NCBI GenBank assembly: GCA_036389255.1
Contig: DASVQI010000003.1
Location: 1-64,000, forward strand
Length of the DNA: 64,000 bases
Source: JACVRN01 sp036389255
GTDB taxonomy: Bacteria > Acidobacteriota > Blastocatellia > Pyrinomonadales > Pyrinomonadaceae
Direction of reading: 5' to 3'
Shown piece after piece: positions 55,499-64,000 of this stretch. The position numbers and the translations under genes were made by a program. The notes below the pieces were generated by a model. It made no database searches and was not told the origin of the DNA. It worked only from the letters and a program-made list of their open reading frames with translations. How positions within the stretch are numbered: position 1 is the first letter of the stretch; each line of letters starts with the position of its first letter.

Positions 55499-58093
55499 AT
55501 GAGACTCGCGAGAAGAGCGCTCTTTGTTGCGCTCGCCATGTTGATGTTATGTGCCGCAGCATCAGCACAAACTTTACGTTCGGAGAATGATCCGCGGAAC
55601 ATCTCCCCGAGCGTAGGCACAGGCGGCCCTGAAGGCGGCCCCACTGGACTTTTTACTATCTATGATGGGCAAACTCTGCGCCGCGGGGAGTTTACCTTTT
55701 CAATTGCATATTCAAACTTTGACCGTGATCCCGGTAATCTCGACATAGTCGAGACACCGATTAGCTTCAACATCGGGTTGAGCGACTATATAGAGTTGTT
55801 CTTCAAGACGACGGGCTATAAAGGGATCAAGGCCAACAGCCCGCTCAATCTGTCGGGCTTCTACCTGCCGAATTCCCGTGTTTACTTCGGCAACGGTCTG
55901 CTCGGCAGTCCGCCCGCCATCATTCTGGGCCCGAGTGGGCCGAACGTTGGCACCATTAACAGGACGGCTATTTTCCGTCCGGCCTTCTGCCCGGCCTGTA
56001 CGACTGCGACCGGAGGCGCTACGTTCGCTTACTTTAACGGCGGACAGCCCTTCGTTCAGTATCCGTTCACGGGCGGCGCAGGCCCGACCTTCGGGCTGAC
56101 AGCCGGTAACGTCGGCGTGTCTAGCGGCTTTGCGGGATTCCCCGGCTTCAGTGCCACTTTGGGCCCGCCGGTTGCGACCGCCAATAACGGCACGTTCGGT
56201 TCAGCCGCAGCCTTCCCGGGCGTCGGCGCACCTGTCGGCGGTATCCTGCCGGGCATCGTGCTGGCGACCACCACGCTGCCTGCCACGTTGCTGACTAACC
56301 CGATAATAGTGCCTGCGACATTTACAACTTCGCCGTCCTACTATCCGGGAGCGCCCTTCCTGAACCGTCTCTACGGCGAGTCTTCGTTCACTGACGGAGT
56401 AGTCGGTGCCAAGATTCGCTTCACGGAGCCGGACAATCCGCTCGGCGTCGGTATCGTTCCGTTCTACCGCTACTGGTGGGATAAGGGCGACGACGTATCT
56501 GGATTCAATCAGATGCAGCGCGGCGCAGGCCCCGGCGGAGACATCGGAGACTTCGGTCTTGTTGGCTTCCTGGATGCACGCCTGAGCCGTTCGGTGAACG
56601 TCTCTGTCAACGGCGGCTGGATAGTGAACTCCAATCCGAAAGACCCGAACGGCTTCGTGCTGTTGGATCGCCCGGATGAGTTCATTGCCGGCATCGGCTT
56701 TGACTTCCCTGTCAACAAGTGGTTCCAGCCCATCTTCGAGCTGCGCTCGACGCAGTACGTGGGTGGCCGCACGCCGAACGCCTTCGAGAACAGCCCTGTT
56801 GAGTTCACCGCCGGTACGAAGATTTATCCGCGCCGTTGGTGGGGCATGGGCTTCTGGTATCGCCGTCACATCAACCAGCAGCGTGCCAATCTGTTCGAAG
56901 GCTCGAACTTCAACACGACGGTCAATCAGATTACTAATGTAGACCTGCCGGGCCCGCCGCCGATAGTTGTCGTTCCGGCGACCACTGTTGCCTCGACGGT
57001 CAATGAATTCCCGCGCGGATTCCAGTTCTCGGACGATGCCAACGGTTTCGGCTTCCAGCTCTTCATCGGACGCCGCAACGCTCGCTCGCCTGAGTATCTG
57101 CCGAACCAGGCACCGACAGTAACTCTGTCTGCTTCTTCGACCAACATCGTGCTGCCTTGCCCGCCGGGCCAGCGTGCTGAATGCCAGCCCGGGCCGAGCG
57201 GCTCGCAGCAGGTTCAATTAACGGCCAACGCGACAGACCCGGACGGCGATACGCTGCTCTATTCGTACAACGTATCGGGTGGTCGCATCACGGGCGAAGG
57301 CCCGAACGTGACTTGGGATTTGACGGGTGTTACACCCGGCACCTACACGGCCAACGTGGAAGTTGATGACGGCTGCGGCTGCATCTCCTTCTCTTCGGTC
57401 TCCGTGACCGTTGCCAACTGCGACCGTTGCGTGCTCCCATGCCCGACCGTTACGGTCTCTTGCCCGGATCAGGTCACCGCCGACCAGCCGATTACCTTTA
57501 CGGCTAACGTCACGGGCGGCGATCCGAATGTCTCGGCCACCTACAACTGGTCTGTGTCAACCGGCACAATCAGCAGTGGTCAGGGTACGCCGAGCATCAC
57601 CGTCACGGGCGTAGCGCCGGGACAATCGGTCACAGCTACTGTGAACGTTGGTGGTTATCCGCCGGAGTGCAACACGACAGCGTCCTGCACCTCGTCGGTT
57701 CCGCCGCCGGGAGCACAGGCCAGACTGTTCGACCAGTACGGCAACATCGCGTTCAACGACGAGAAGGCTCGTCTGGATAACTTCGCCATCCAGTTGCAGA
57801 ATGAGCCGGGTGCGCAGGGCTACATCATCGCCTACGGCGGACGCCGTGGTCGCGCCGGTGAAGCTCAGGCTCGCGCGGATCGTGCTAAGGACTACTTGGT
57901 CAACACGCGCGGTGTCGACCCCGGTCGCATACAGACCGTGGACGGCGGCTTCCGTGAAGACCTGACGGTTGAGTTGTGGATCGTCCCGACGGGCGCAACA
58001 CCGCCGACCGCAAGTCCGACTCTGCAACAGTCAGACGTGACAATCATCACGGGCGGCACGGGCCGCACCAGTGGTCGTCGCCGTCGTCGTTAA
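55499..58093 (+). CDS. Large OmpA-like outer-membrane protein with PKD/Ig-like repeats
   Basis: 864 residues. A signal peptide (RRALFVALAMLMLCAAASA-Q) precedes an N-terminal beta-rich region of about 530 residues, with Gly/Pro/Phe-rich inserts, that looks like an outer-membrane barrel. It is followed by one or two PKD/Ig-like modules (TLSASSTNIVLPCPPG..., TVSCPDQVTADQPITFTANVTGG). A C-terminal OmpA-like domain (IAFNDEKARLDNFAIQLQ, ADRAKDYLVNTRGVDPGRIQTVDGG) should bind peptidoglycan. The end is RRRRR. AGGAGG precedes ATG 55499. An 18-bp terminator hairpin follows. Confidence 0.82.
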   Translation: MRLARRALFVALAMLMLCAAASAQTLRSENDPRNISPSVGTGGPEGGPTGLFTIYDGQTLRRGEFTFSIAYSNFDRDPGNLDIVETPISFNIGLSDYIELFFKTTGYKGIKANSPLNLSGFYLPNSRVYFGNGLLGSPPAIILGPSGPNVGTINRTAIFRPAFCPACTTATGGATFAYFNGGQPFVQYPFTGGAGPTFGLTAGNVGVSSGFAGFPGFSATLGPPVATANNGTFGSAAAFPGVGAPVGGILPGIVLATTTLPATLLTNPIIVPATFTTSPSYYPGAPFLNRLYGESSFTDGVVGAKIRFTEPDNPLGVGIVPFYRYWWDKGDDVSGFNQMQRGAGPGGDIGDFGLVGFLDARLSRSVNVSVNGGWIVNSNPKDPNGFVLLDRPDEFIAGIGFDFPVNKWFQPIFELRSTQYVGGRTPNAFENSPVEFTAGTKIYPRRWWGMGFWYRRHINQQRANLFEGSNFNTTVNQITNVDLPGPPPIVVVPATTVASTVNEFPRGFQFSDDANGFGFQLFIGRRNARSPEYLPNQAPTVTLSASSTNIVLPCPPGQRAECQPGPSGSQQVQLTANATDPDGDTLLYSYNVSGGRITGEGPNVTWDLTGVTPGTYTANVEVDDGCGCISFSSVSVTVANCDRCVLPCPTVTVSCPDQVTADQPITFTANVTGGDPNVSATYNWSVSTGTISSGQGTPSITVTGVAPGQSVTATVNVGGYPPECNTTASCTSSVPPPGAQARLFDQYGNIAFNDEKARLDNFAIQLQNEPGAQGYIIAYGGRRGRAGEAQARADRAKDYLVNTRGVDPGRIQTVDGGFREDLTVELWIVPTGATPPTASPTLQQSDVTIITGGTGRTSGRRRRR

Positions 58094-58396
58094 TAAACTA
58101 ACGCTTGCGCCCCTTTCATGAGGCGCAGCCTTTAACCGGAGCGGGGGATTGTTTCTCACCAGAGAAACAATCCCCCGCTTCGCGTTCATACTGGCTTTAA
58201 TGTTGGCTAAGGCGCGGGATTTATGGTACAACCGCCTTCGATGTGCAGTGCATCCTACCTCGGCAGCAGCGCACGCGCCTCTTTAGCTCTCTCCCGGCGT
58301 CCATCGAAGCGCTGTCTCTGCTATACTTTTCATACGGTAATTATGGCGATTCCGCGTCCGGCTGGATTTGCCCCGACTGACTTCTGAGGACACGAG
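58094..58396. other. 303-bp gap; terminator hairpin only
   Basis: Contains the strong hairpin at 58140-58179 and otherwise no gene or repeat that I can support. A TATACT at 58322 could be a -10 for the next gene; the -35 is not evident. Confidence 0.45.
58140..58179 (+). terminator. 18-bp perfect hairpin after the OmpA-like gene
   Basis: 58140-58157 and 58162-58179 are exact inverses with the tetraloop ACCA. No U-tract follows, so it may stabilise the mRNA 3' end as much as terminate. It does not show 7-nt periodicity. Confidence 0.65.
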
Positions 58397-60784
58397 ATGA
58401 GACCTATGCTGATTCAACTTGTTAGACGAACGACACTCGTAATCGCTCTCTTTTCCATGCTGATTCCCGCGTTCTCGCTCAGCGCTAGGACGCAGGCGCA
58501 GCCTTCCGACAATCCTGCGGAAGCTGGCGCGCAGTATGCTATGGACTGGCGCAGCACAGGGCCTTCGGGCGGCGACGTGCGCGCTCTGGTCTTTGACCCG
58601 CAGGACGCGCAGCGCCTTTATTTCGGCACGCTGGACGGCCAGATTTATACTTCTACAAACGGCGGCGGCTCCTGGCGATTGCTCTATAACTTCAATCGCC
58701 CGAAACTCTTTATTGATAACATCGTCGTTGACCGCCGTGATTCTAAAGTCATCTACGTGGCCGCTCACAGACACACCGACCCGGGTGGTTTTTTCAAAAC
58801 TACGGACGGGGGAGTGACGTGGCGAGAAGCGCCGGAGCTAAAATCCGACTCGGTTCACTCGCTGCTTCAATCGGATTCCAATCCTGACATCCTGGTGGCA
58901 GGCACGAGCCGTGGAGTCTTCCGCTCCACGGATGCCGGAGACACCTGGACGCAGCTTTCAACCGTTGGGATGGCAAACCTGAACGTTGAATCTCTGGAGA
59001 TTGACCCGCGCAACAACAACGTCATCTATGCGGGCACGTGGTATCGTCCCTACAAGACTACCGACGGCGGGCAGAGCTGGCGGCTCATTAAATCCGGCAT
59101 GATTGACGACTCGGACGTCTTTGCTCTGGACATAGACCCGCGAAATCCCGAGCATATTATCGCTTCGGCCTGTAGCGGCATCTATGATTCGCGTAATGGC
59201 GGCGAGAGCTGGCGCAAGGTGCAGGGCATTCCTTCGCAGTCGCGGCGCACGCGCGACATCATCCAGCATCCGTCCGTGGCGGGTCTGGTCTTCGCCGGAA
59301 CTACGGAAGGGCTATGGCGCTCAGGCAATGGAGGGGCAGACGGCTCTTGGCAATTAGTCACGCGTCGTGACCTTGAGATAAACGCTATCGCCATTCATCC
59401 GAGCAATCCGCAGACGGTTTTCATCAGCACCAACAACTACGGCGTGATGGTTTCGCGCGACGCCGGAAAGAATTTCACGCCGACCAACGAAGGCTACAGC
59501 ACGCGCTTTACCAACTTCATACTGCCCGACCGCGAGCGCCCTGAGCGAGTCTACGCGGCGACCGTGAACACGGCCACGGGCGGCGGCTTCGTCTTCATCA
59601 GCAACAACGGCGGAGTTAGCTGGGAACCGGCCATACGCAACATCACGGTTAATCGCCTGACCGTCTATTCCATCTTGCAGGACATGCGAGACGCCAACAC
59701 GATTTATCTTGGGACGAATTACGGAATCTATCGTTCTATGGATAGAGGCGGCTCGTGGTCACCGATTGGAGCGCCTAAGCCCGCCGGCCCGCCGAAGAAA
59801 CCGGCGACGGGTAGGCGCGGCAGAGCAAGCGCTGCTTCGACGCGCTCAAACGCCGGTTCGTCCACTGTCGGGCGCGATATGACTAAGCGAGCGCAGGAGG
59901 CTCTGATAGCGGCAGGTTATGACCCCGGCCCTGCGGACGGCGCTGCCGGAACGCAGACGGTGACCGCCATCAGAAAGTTTCAGGCGGATAAGAACATCCC
60001 CGTCTCGGGCAAGCTGGACGATGCCACGCTTTCCGCTCTGGGATTATCCGGCGGCGTGCAGACGACTACACCGGCAGGAAAGCTGCCAACGCCTGTAGTC
60101 GCTTTAACCGAAGCGGTCAACACGCTCTCTCATACTTACGACGAGCAGAATGGCCGACCGGGGATTCTCGCTGCTACGAACGCGGGGCTCTATCGCACCT
60201 ACGACCCTTTGCAGGGCTGGGAGAAAATCACTTACGGGCAGGGACTCGACCCGCGCACGACGGCCATCTCCGTCTCTCCGCAGAACCCCAAGACGATTTA
60301 TGTGGGCACAGCTAATTCCGGTGTGCTGGTTTCGCGCGACGCAGGCCAGACATGGCAGCAGGTGAGAGGCGTTCCGGCGCAGGCTCCCATAAGCACCATC
60401 GTACAAGACCCCAAGCGCTCGGCCTACGTTTACGTGGGAACAAAGCAGAGCCTCTATGTCTCCCACGACGGCGGCGAAAGGTGGATGCGTCGCGGCGGTA
60501 ATCTGCCTTACGGCGACTACGCCAGCATCCTCATCAATCCCGATGCGCCAGACGAAATCATCGTGGGCAATGCGTGGGAGAACGGCGGCGGCGTCTTCAG
60601 GTCAACCGACGCTGGCATCTCATGGAACAGGATTGACCCGCGCGCACCGGGACTGCCGAGCCAGAGAATCTGGGCGCTGGCGTTTGACCCCAGAAATCAG
60701 GACAAGATTTTCGTGGGCTCGCATTCAGCCGGAATCTATCTGGCCGAGCGCAACGGCTCGGCGGCTGCAAGCTCTGTAAGATAA
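58397..60784 (+). CDS. Secreted BNR-repeat protein with inserted peptidoglycan-binding domain
   Basis: 795 residues. A signal peptide ends near AQA-Q. Then come many BNR/Asp-box and sortilin-like blades (STDAGDTWTQL, TTDGGQSWRLI, SRDAGKNFTP, SHDGGERWMRR), enough for one or two beta-propellers. Between blades, at about 490-560, an Ala/Ser/Pro linker leads to a PG_binding_1 domain (TKRAQEALIAAGYDPGPADG, TVTAIRKFQADKNIPVSGKL). The propeller may bind or cleave glycans and the insert would tether it to the wall. No enzyme activity can be assigned. Confidence 0.82.
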   Translation: MRPMLIQLVRRTTLVIALFSMLIPAFSLSARTQAQPSDNPAEAGAQYAMDWRSTGPSGGDVRALVFDPQDAQRLYFGTLDGQIYTSTNGGGSWRLLYNFNRPKLFIDNIVVDRRDSKVIYVAAHRHTDPGGFFKTTDGGVTWREAPELKSDSVHSLLQSDSNPDILVAGTSRGVFRSTDAGDTWTQLSTVGMANLNVESLEIDPRNNNVIYAGTWYRPYKTTDGGQSWRLIKSGMIDDSDVFALDIDPRNPEHIIASACSGIYDSRNGGESWRKVQGIPSQSRRTRDIIQHPSVAGLVFAGTTEGLWRSGNGGADGSWQLVTRRDLEINAIAIHPSNPQTVFISTNNYGVMVSRDAGKNFTPTNEGYSTRFTNFILPDRERPERVYAATVNTATGGGFVFISNNGGVSWEPAIRNITVNRLTVYSILQDMRDANTIYLGTNYGIYRSMDRGGSWSPIGAPKPAGPPKKPATGRRGRASAASTRSNAGSSTVGRDMTKRAQEALIAAGYDPGPADGAAGTQTVTAIRKFQADKNIPVSGKLDDATLSALGLSGGVQTTTPAGKLPTPVVALTEAVNTLSHTYDEQNGRPGILAATNAGLYRTYDPLQGWEKITYGQGLDPRTTAISVSPQNPKTIYVGTANSGVLVSRDAGQTWQQVRGVPAQAPISTIVQDPKRSAYVYVGTKQSLYVSHDGGERWMRRGGNLPYGDYASILINPDAPDEIIVGNAWENGGGVFRSTDAGISWNRIDPRAPGLPSQRIWALAFDPRNQDKIFVGSHSAGIYLAERNGSAAASSVR

Positions 60785-60797
60785 GGACGGAAGTTAA

Positions 60798-60868
60798 GGC
60801 CGGAGGTCAAAGCCTGTGGGTTGGTAAAAGAAAGAGAATTATCAACCTACGGCCTTTGACCTCCGGCC
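60798..60868. repeat. Heptad palindrome, GGTCAAAGGCC family
   Basis: A 15-bp perfect stem GGCCGGAGGTCAAAG (60798-60812) with CTTTGACCTCCGGCC (60854-60868). The left arm extends in 7-nt units agttaag-gccggag-gtcaaag. Confidence 0.85.
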
Positions 60869-60888
60869 TCTTTTCATCTCCTATCGCC

Positions 60889-60918
60889 TTGACACTTACG
60901 GTTTCCGGCGTGTACAGT
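60889..60918 (+). promoter_or_regulatory. Promoter of rpsA
   Basis: Perfect TTGACA (60889-60894), an 18-nt spacer and TACAGT (60913-60918). It predicts a leader of about 325 nt for rpsA. Confidence 0.5.
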
Positions 60919-61247
60919 GCGAACTTACCCGGTCAAGAGGCCGGCGATAGTCGGACCAAGCGGCGACTACGGGCAAACTGGAAATCGAACTGAACTTGCA
61001 ACCTTTTCCTAACACATTCACGCTCGCACTCCCGCCAAAGAAAGTCATCCGACTAATCGCTCCCAAGCAGATAAAGCTGAACGGCCTCTCACTTCTGATT
61101 GCCGCCACTGAAGGCGCTGGAAGTTAAAGATAGAAAGAGTCCTTCAGTTGAGCGGTACATTCGTGTGCCGGGACGAGCGCGACCGCACGCCCCAAGCGAA
61201 GGCTAATTTGCGCTCGAATTTCCAGGAGGAGTCCGACAGGAGTTCGC

Positions 61248-63152
61248 ATGTCCATCGAAGAAACCAAGCCGACTGACGGCGAGGCAAACAACAATCAAAC
61301 TCAGAGCGGCGAAGCCAGCTCTTCGCCCCAATCAACCGGCCAGTCACAGGCTGCTGCGGGACAGGCTCAATCGCCCGCGCAGTCCGCTGCCTCAGCGCCT
61401 CAGCGCGCTTCGTCTTCCCGTACCGCAGGCGGTGCCGATGATGACGAAGACGAGGGACGCTCCAGTGACATGGATTTCGGCGCCATACTCGAACAGTTCG
61501 AGCAGGAGCAGAAAGCCTTTCAGGAAGGCGAAGTCGTTCGCGGCACAGTCGTTGGCATCACTGAGCGCGGCGTCGTCATAGACTTCGGCTACAAGTCCGA
61601 GGGCATCGTTCCGCAGAACGAGTTCATGGAAGGCAACGAGCTGACGGTCAAGCCCGGCGACGAAGTCGAAGTGCTGGTCAAGAGCATGGAGACGAGCGAG
61701 GGCTTCCCGGTGCTGTCGCGTGCCGACGCCGTTCGCATGAAGGCGTGGGACGAGCTTGAGAAGGCTTACTCGGCTGGCACGCCCATCAAAGGGCGCGTCA
61801 CGGAGCGCATCAAGGGCGGGCTTCGCGTTGACATAGACGGCATAGCCGCTTTCCTGCCCGGCTCGCAGGTGGATGTCCGCCCCGTGCGTAACCTTGATTC
61901 CCTGCGCAATCAGGAGATTGAGGCCAAGGTCATCAAGCTCAACCGCAAGCGCTCGAACGTGGTGCTTTCCCGCAAGGCAATCATCGAAGAGCGCAACGAG
62001 GGCGTCAAGCACAAGACCCTTAACCAGATTGAAGAGGACATCATTGTCGAGGGTCAGATAAAGAACCTGACGGATTACGGTGCCTTCGTTGACCTCGGCG
62101 GCATTGACGGCCTGCTGCACGTCACAGACATGTCTTGGGGCCGCTTGCAGAACCCTGCGGAGCTTTTCAAGGTAGGCGACACGGTGCAGGTCAAGGTCTT
62201 GAAGTTCGACAAAGACCGAGAGCGCGTCAGTCTAGGCTACAAGCAGTTGCAGCCTGACCCTTGGCAGAGCGTCGAGGAGCGCTTCCCCATAGGCAGGCGC
62301 ATGCACGGCAAGGTCGCGAGCGTCACAGACTACGGCGCTTTCATAGAGCTTGAGGCCGGTGTCGAAGGACTCGTACACGTCTCTGAGATGAGCTGGTCTA
62401 AGCGCATCAAGCATCCTTCGAAGCTCGTAAACATGGGCGACGATGTGGATGTGGAAGTCCTGAGCATTGACCCGAAGGCGCGCCGCATCAGCCTCGGCAT
62501 GAAGCAGGTGCAGAGTAACCCTTGGGATACTTTGAAGGAGCGCTACGAGATGGGCTCGAAGGTGCGCGGGCGCGTGCGCAACCTGACAGACTTCGGCGCG
62601 TTCATTGAAGTCGAGGACGGCGTGGACGGACTCGTACACGTCTCTGACATCTCTTGGGCCAAGCGCATCAAGCATCCGGGCGAAGTCCTGAAGAAGGGGC
62701 AGGAGATAGAGGCCATCATCACCAGCATTGATACGGAGAATCGCCGCCTCTCGCTCTCCATCAAAGACCTTGAGCCTAATGCTTGGGATCGCTTCGTCAC
62801 GGAGCATAAGCCGGGTGACGTAGTGAAGGGCAAGATTGCGCGCTTCGCCAACTTCGGCGCGTTCGTAGAGCTTGGGGACAATCTGGAAGGCTTGTGCCAC
62901 ATCTCGGAATTGTCGGACGACCGGGTCGAACGGCCCGAGCAGGCCGTCGCAATTGGGCAGGAGATGGATTTTAAAATCCTGCGCATAGACGCCGAAGCCA
63001 AGAAGATTGGCCTTTCGGCGCGCGCGGCTGCACACAACGAGCCGATTATTGATACCAAGAGCTACTCTACGGAGGCTGGCGGCGGCATGGCGAGTCTGGG
63101 CGAGCTGGCCGGTCTGATGAGGACGAGCGAGCCGGAAAAAGAGGACGAGTAA
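61248..63152 (+). CDS. rpsA: 30S ribosomal protein S1
   Basis: 634 residues. Six S1/OB repeats run from about 95 to 590, for example VVRGTVVGITERGVVIDFGYKSEGIVP, VEGQIKNLTDYGAFVDLGGIDGLLHVTDMSW and VRGRVRNLTDFGAFIEVEDGVDGLVHVSDISW. It docks mRNA on the small ribosomal subunit. Compared with E. coli S1 (557 residues), it carries a low-complexity Gln/Ala/Ser-rich and acidic N-terminal extension of about 80 residues and a short tail after the sixth repeat. AGGAG lies five nt before ATG 61248. A terminator follows at 63192. Confidence 0.95.
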   Translation: MSIEETKPTDGEANNNQTQSGEASSSPQSTGQSQAAAGQAQSPAQSAASAPQRASSSRTAGGADDDEDEGRSSDMDFGAILEQFEQEQKAFQEGEVVRGTVVGITERGVVIDFGYKSEGIVPQNEFMEGNELTVKPGDEVEVLVKSMETSEGFPVLSRADAVRMKAWDELEKAYSAGTPIKGRVTERIKGGLRVDIDGIAAFLPGSQVDVRPVRNLDSLRNQEIEAKVIKLNRKRSNVVLSRKAIIEERNEGVKHKTLNQIEEDIIVEGQIKNLTDYGAFVDLGGIDGLLHVTDMSWGRLQNPAELFKVGDTVQVKVLKFDKDRERVSLGYKQLQPDPWQSVEERFPIGRRMHGKVASVTDYGAFIELEAGVEGLVHVSEMSWSKRIKHPSKLVNMGDDVDVEVLSIDPKARRISLGMKQVQSNPWDTLKERYEMGSKVRGRVRNLTDFGAFIEVEDGVDGLVHVSDISWAKRIKHPGEVLKKGQEIEAIITSIDTENRRLSLSIKDLEPNAWDRFVTEHKPGDVVKGKIARFANFGAFVELGDNLEGLCHISELSDDRVERPEQAVAIGQEMDFKILRIDAEAKKIGLSARAAAHNEPIIDTKSYSTEAGGGMASLGELAGLMRTSEPEKEDE

Positions 63153-63191
63153 GAGCCTTCGGTCTTCGCGATTAGCAATAGATTTAAGTCA

Positions 63192-63254
63192 AAAGAGCGG
63201 TTTCGGGCGGAACTCGGAAAGCAAGACCGGGGGCTCCTGTCCGGGCCGCTCTTT
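63192..63254 (+). terminator. Terminator of rpsA
   Basis: Outer stem AAAGAGCGG (63192-63200) with CCGCTCTTT (63246-63254) around a GC-rich inner region, about 40 nt after the rpsA stop. Confidence 0.65.
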
Positions 63255-63306
63255 CGCTTTCCTGGAATAATGTCTAAGATGTTGGCTGCACGGAGCTTTT
63301 GGGCTC

Positions 63307-63336
63307 TTGCGGGAGGCGCGGGGTTTCTGCTACTCT
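63307..63336 (+). promoter_or_regulatory. Candidate promoter of the HU/IHF gene
   Basis: TTGCGG (63307-63312), an 18-nt spacer and TACTCT (63331-63336), about 110 nt before the start codon. Confidence 0.35.
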
Positions 63337-63448
63337 CACACGTAATTGTCCGACAGAGTTTTACCCACGGTCAGATTTTAGATTAATTTTCGACCCGCCC
63401 GGGGGTCTTTTGGGCGTAGAGCCTTTTGTCCAACTGTGAGGTAGAGGC

Positions 63449-63820
63449 ATGACGAAAGCTGATCTGGTTGAAGACGTTGCAAAGGCCGCAGAGCTGACTA
63501 AGAAGGATGCCGAGCGGCTGGTCGAAATCGTTTTCGAGAGCATCATAGAGACGCTCAATAAAGGCGAGAAGATAGAGCTGCGCGGATTCGGCAGCTTTCG
63601 TGTGCGCGAGCGCGGCGCTCGTCGCGGGCGCAATCCTAAGACGGGCGACCCCGTCAACATCCCTGCCAAGCGCGTCCCTTACTTCAAGCCGGGCAAGGAA
63701 CTCAAAGAGCTTATCAACGAAGATGCCGCACCCGGCGGCGGGACTTCTTCTACAGCTTCAACCGAAGCGTCCGAGGCTACGGGCAATACTGACGACAATC
63801 GCACGCCTCCTATCATCTAA
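63449..63820 (+). CDS. HU/IHF family DNA-binding protein
   Basis: A 123-residue nucleoid protein. The first 95 residues are the HU/IHF fold: TKADLVEDVAKAAELTKKDAERLVEIVFESI, then KIELRGFGSFRVRERGARRGRNPKTGDPVNIPAKRVPYFKPGKELKEL. The arm has the NP pair (RNPKTG) that intercalates and bends DNA. The RGFGSFRVRER context favours the IHF-like branch. The extra 28-residue C-terminal tail is Gly/Ser/Thr/Asp-rich and unlike standard HU; similar tails occur in Acidobacteria. It lies 56 bp upstream of the HIT gene. Confidence 0.92.
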   Translation: MTKADLVEDVAKAAELTKKDAERLVEIVFESIIETLNKGEKIELRGFGSFRVRERGARRGRNPKTGDPVNIPAKRVPYFKPGKELKELINEDAAPGGGTSSTASTEASEATGNTDDNRTPPII

Positions 63821-63876
63821 TTTCAGTGGATTCTATAGACGCGCGCACGCAAGCAAGGGGGAGGTGAGCGAAGTCA

Positions 63877-64000
63877 ATGGACGTGTTGTGGAGTCCCTGG
63901 CGCTACGATTACATCAAATCAAGCTCGCCCACGCCTGAAGGAGAGACGCCAGCCTGCGTCTTCTGCGCGATTCAGAGCGACACGGCATCGGATGAAGAGA
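63877..64000 (+). CDS. HIT family protein, N-terminal fragment
   Basis: Only the first 41 residues are in the window. MDVLWSPWRYDYI, a short polar loop and CVFC are the start of a HIT-domain nucleotide hydrolase of the AP4A-hydrolase-like group, which begins MDrLWaPWRmeYi...CiFC. The two Cys are likely half of a zinc site. The His triad lies beyond the edge. GGGGAGG is about 12 nt upstream. Confidence 0.8.
   Translation, partial: MDVLWSPWRYDYIKSSSPTPEGETPACVFCAIQSDTASDEE

Larger units (their letters stand above)
60785..61247. other. 463-bp gap: palindrome, promoter and rpsA leader
   Basis: Holds an AGGTCAGAG-type palindrome (60798-60868), a promoter (60889-60918) and about 330 nt of leader before rpsA. 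A 53-codon open frame within it (ending TAA near 61126) has no initiation codon with a ribosome binding site and is not called. Ribosomal protein S1 leaders can be autoregulatory, so structure here is plausible. Confidence 0.5.

Noticed and set aside
55141..55644. Minus-strand 167-codon ORF opposite the OmpA-like gene start
   Set aside because: It shadows the signal-peptide region of a well-supported plus-strand gene, with no ribosome site or domain.
60896..61126. Small ORFs (both strands) in the rpsA leader
   Set aside because: The plus frame has no ATG/GTG/TTG with a ribosome site and the minus frame is low quality; the region is better read as leader.
1..64000. CRISPR arrays, prophage, integrase or IS transposase genes
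   Set aside because: No regular direct repeats with unique spacers and no transposase, integrase or phage structural proteins were seen; the repeats present are palindromes scattered singly.

Overview
The window is a contiguous piece of a bacterial chromosome: dense genes with short gaps, strong GGAGG-type ribosome binding sites, many GTG/TTG starts and a moderately high GC content. The gene set includes PEP-CTERM export, type IV pilus minor pilins, LarE, orphan NuoI, a DUF5939-type nucleotide cyclase, BNR-repeat secreted proteins and several secreted zinc-ribbon or TPR proteins. Together with very similar intergenic palindromes, this fits Acidobacteriota, probably class Blastocatellia. The taxon is an inference from gene content; no marker was aligned.

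Layout. 0.2-4.8 kb: a methyltransferase, a bacilliredoxin, the coupled metabolite-repair/tRNA-modification pair nnrDE-tsaE and a PEP-CTERM surface protein. 5.1-10 kb (minus strand): a sigma-54 response regulator and a four-gene minor pilin operon, preceded by an 830-bp gap without a convincing gene. 10.8-15.3 kb: a membrane glycosyltransferase, a polysaccharide flippase and a PBP4-type carboxypeptidase. 15.6-25.5 kb (plus strand): DNA glycosylase Ogg2, a TPR plus double retropepsin protein, a PIN toxin with a candidate antitoxin, a lytic transglycosylase coupled to an MFS carrier, an amidohydrolase, acetate kinase and a PrcB-domain protein. 25.7-31 kb (minus): two aminotransferases, cysS and thiL. 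31-40 kb: a MerR regulator, tRNA-Pro(GGG), OsmC, sucC and sucD (separated by other genes), a Zn protease, a beta-CASP MBL protein, ndk, nuoI. 40-47 kb: a nucleotide cyclase, an ABC ATPase and a CNB-DUF1003 protein in one tight operon, then a HAD protein, a SirB1-type protein and a FtsX-type permease. 47.5-64 kb: M28 peptidase, TPR lipoprotein, larE, glutamate dehydrogenase, a large OmpA-like protein, a BNR-repeat protein, rpsA, an HU/IHF protein and the start of a HIT protein.

The strongest signal not explained by genes is a set of at least thirteen intergenic snap-back palindromes in six sequence families. In five families the arms are built of degenerate 7-nt direct repeats; the sixth (GCAGAG family) has a 7-9 nt rhythm. 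They often sit immediately upstream of a ribosome binding site, and several overlap a stop codon. The sequences differ completely between families while the architecture is the same, which suggests a common process rather than a common ancestor. Other leads are a candidate small RNA with a CCUCCU motif (31.3 kb), the cyclase/CNB-effector operon, a minor pilin with Gln at the normally essential Glu+5 position, and a HAD enzyme with DxN in place of DxD.
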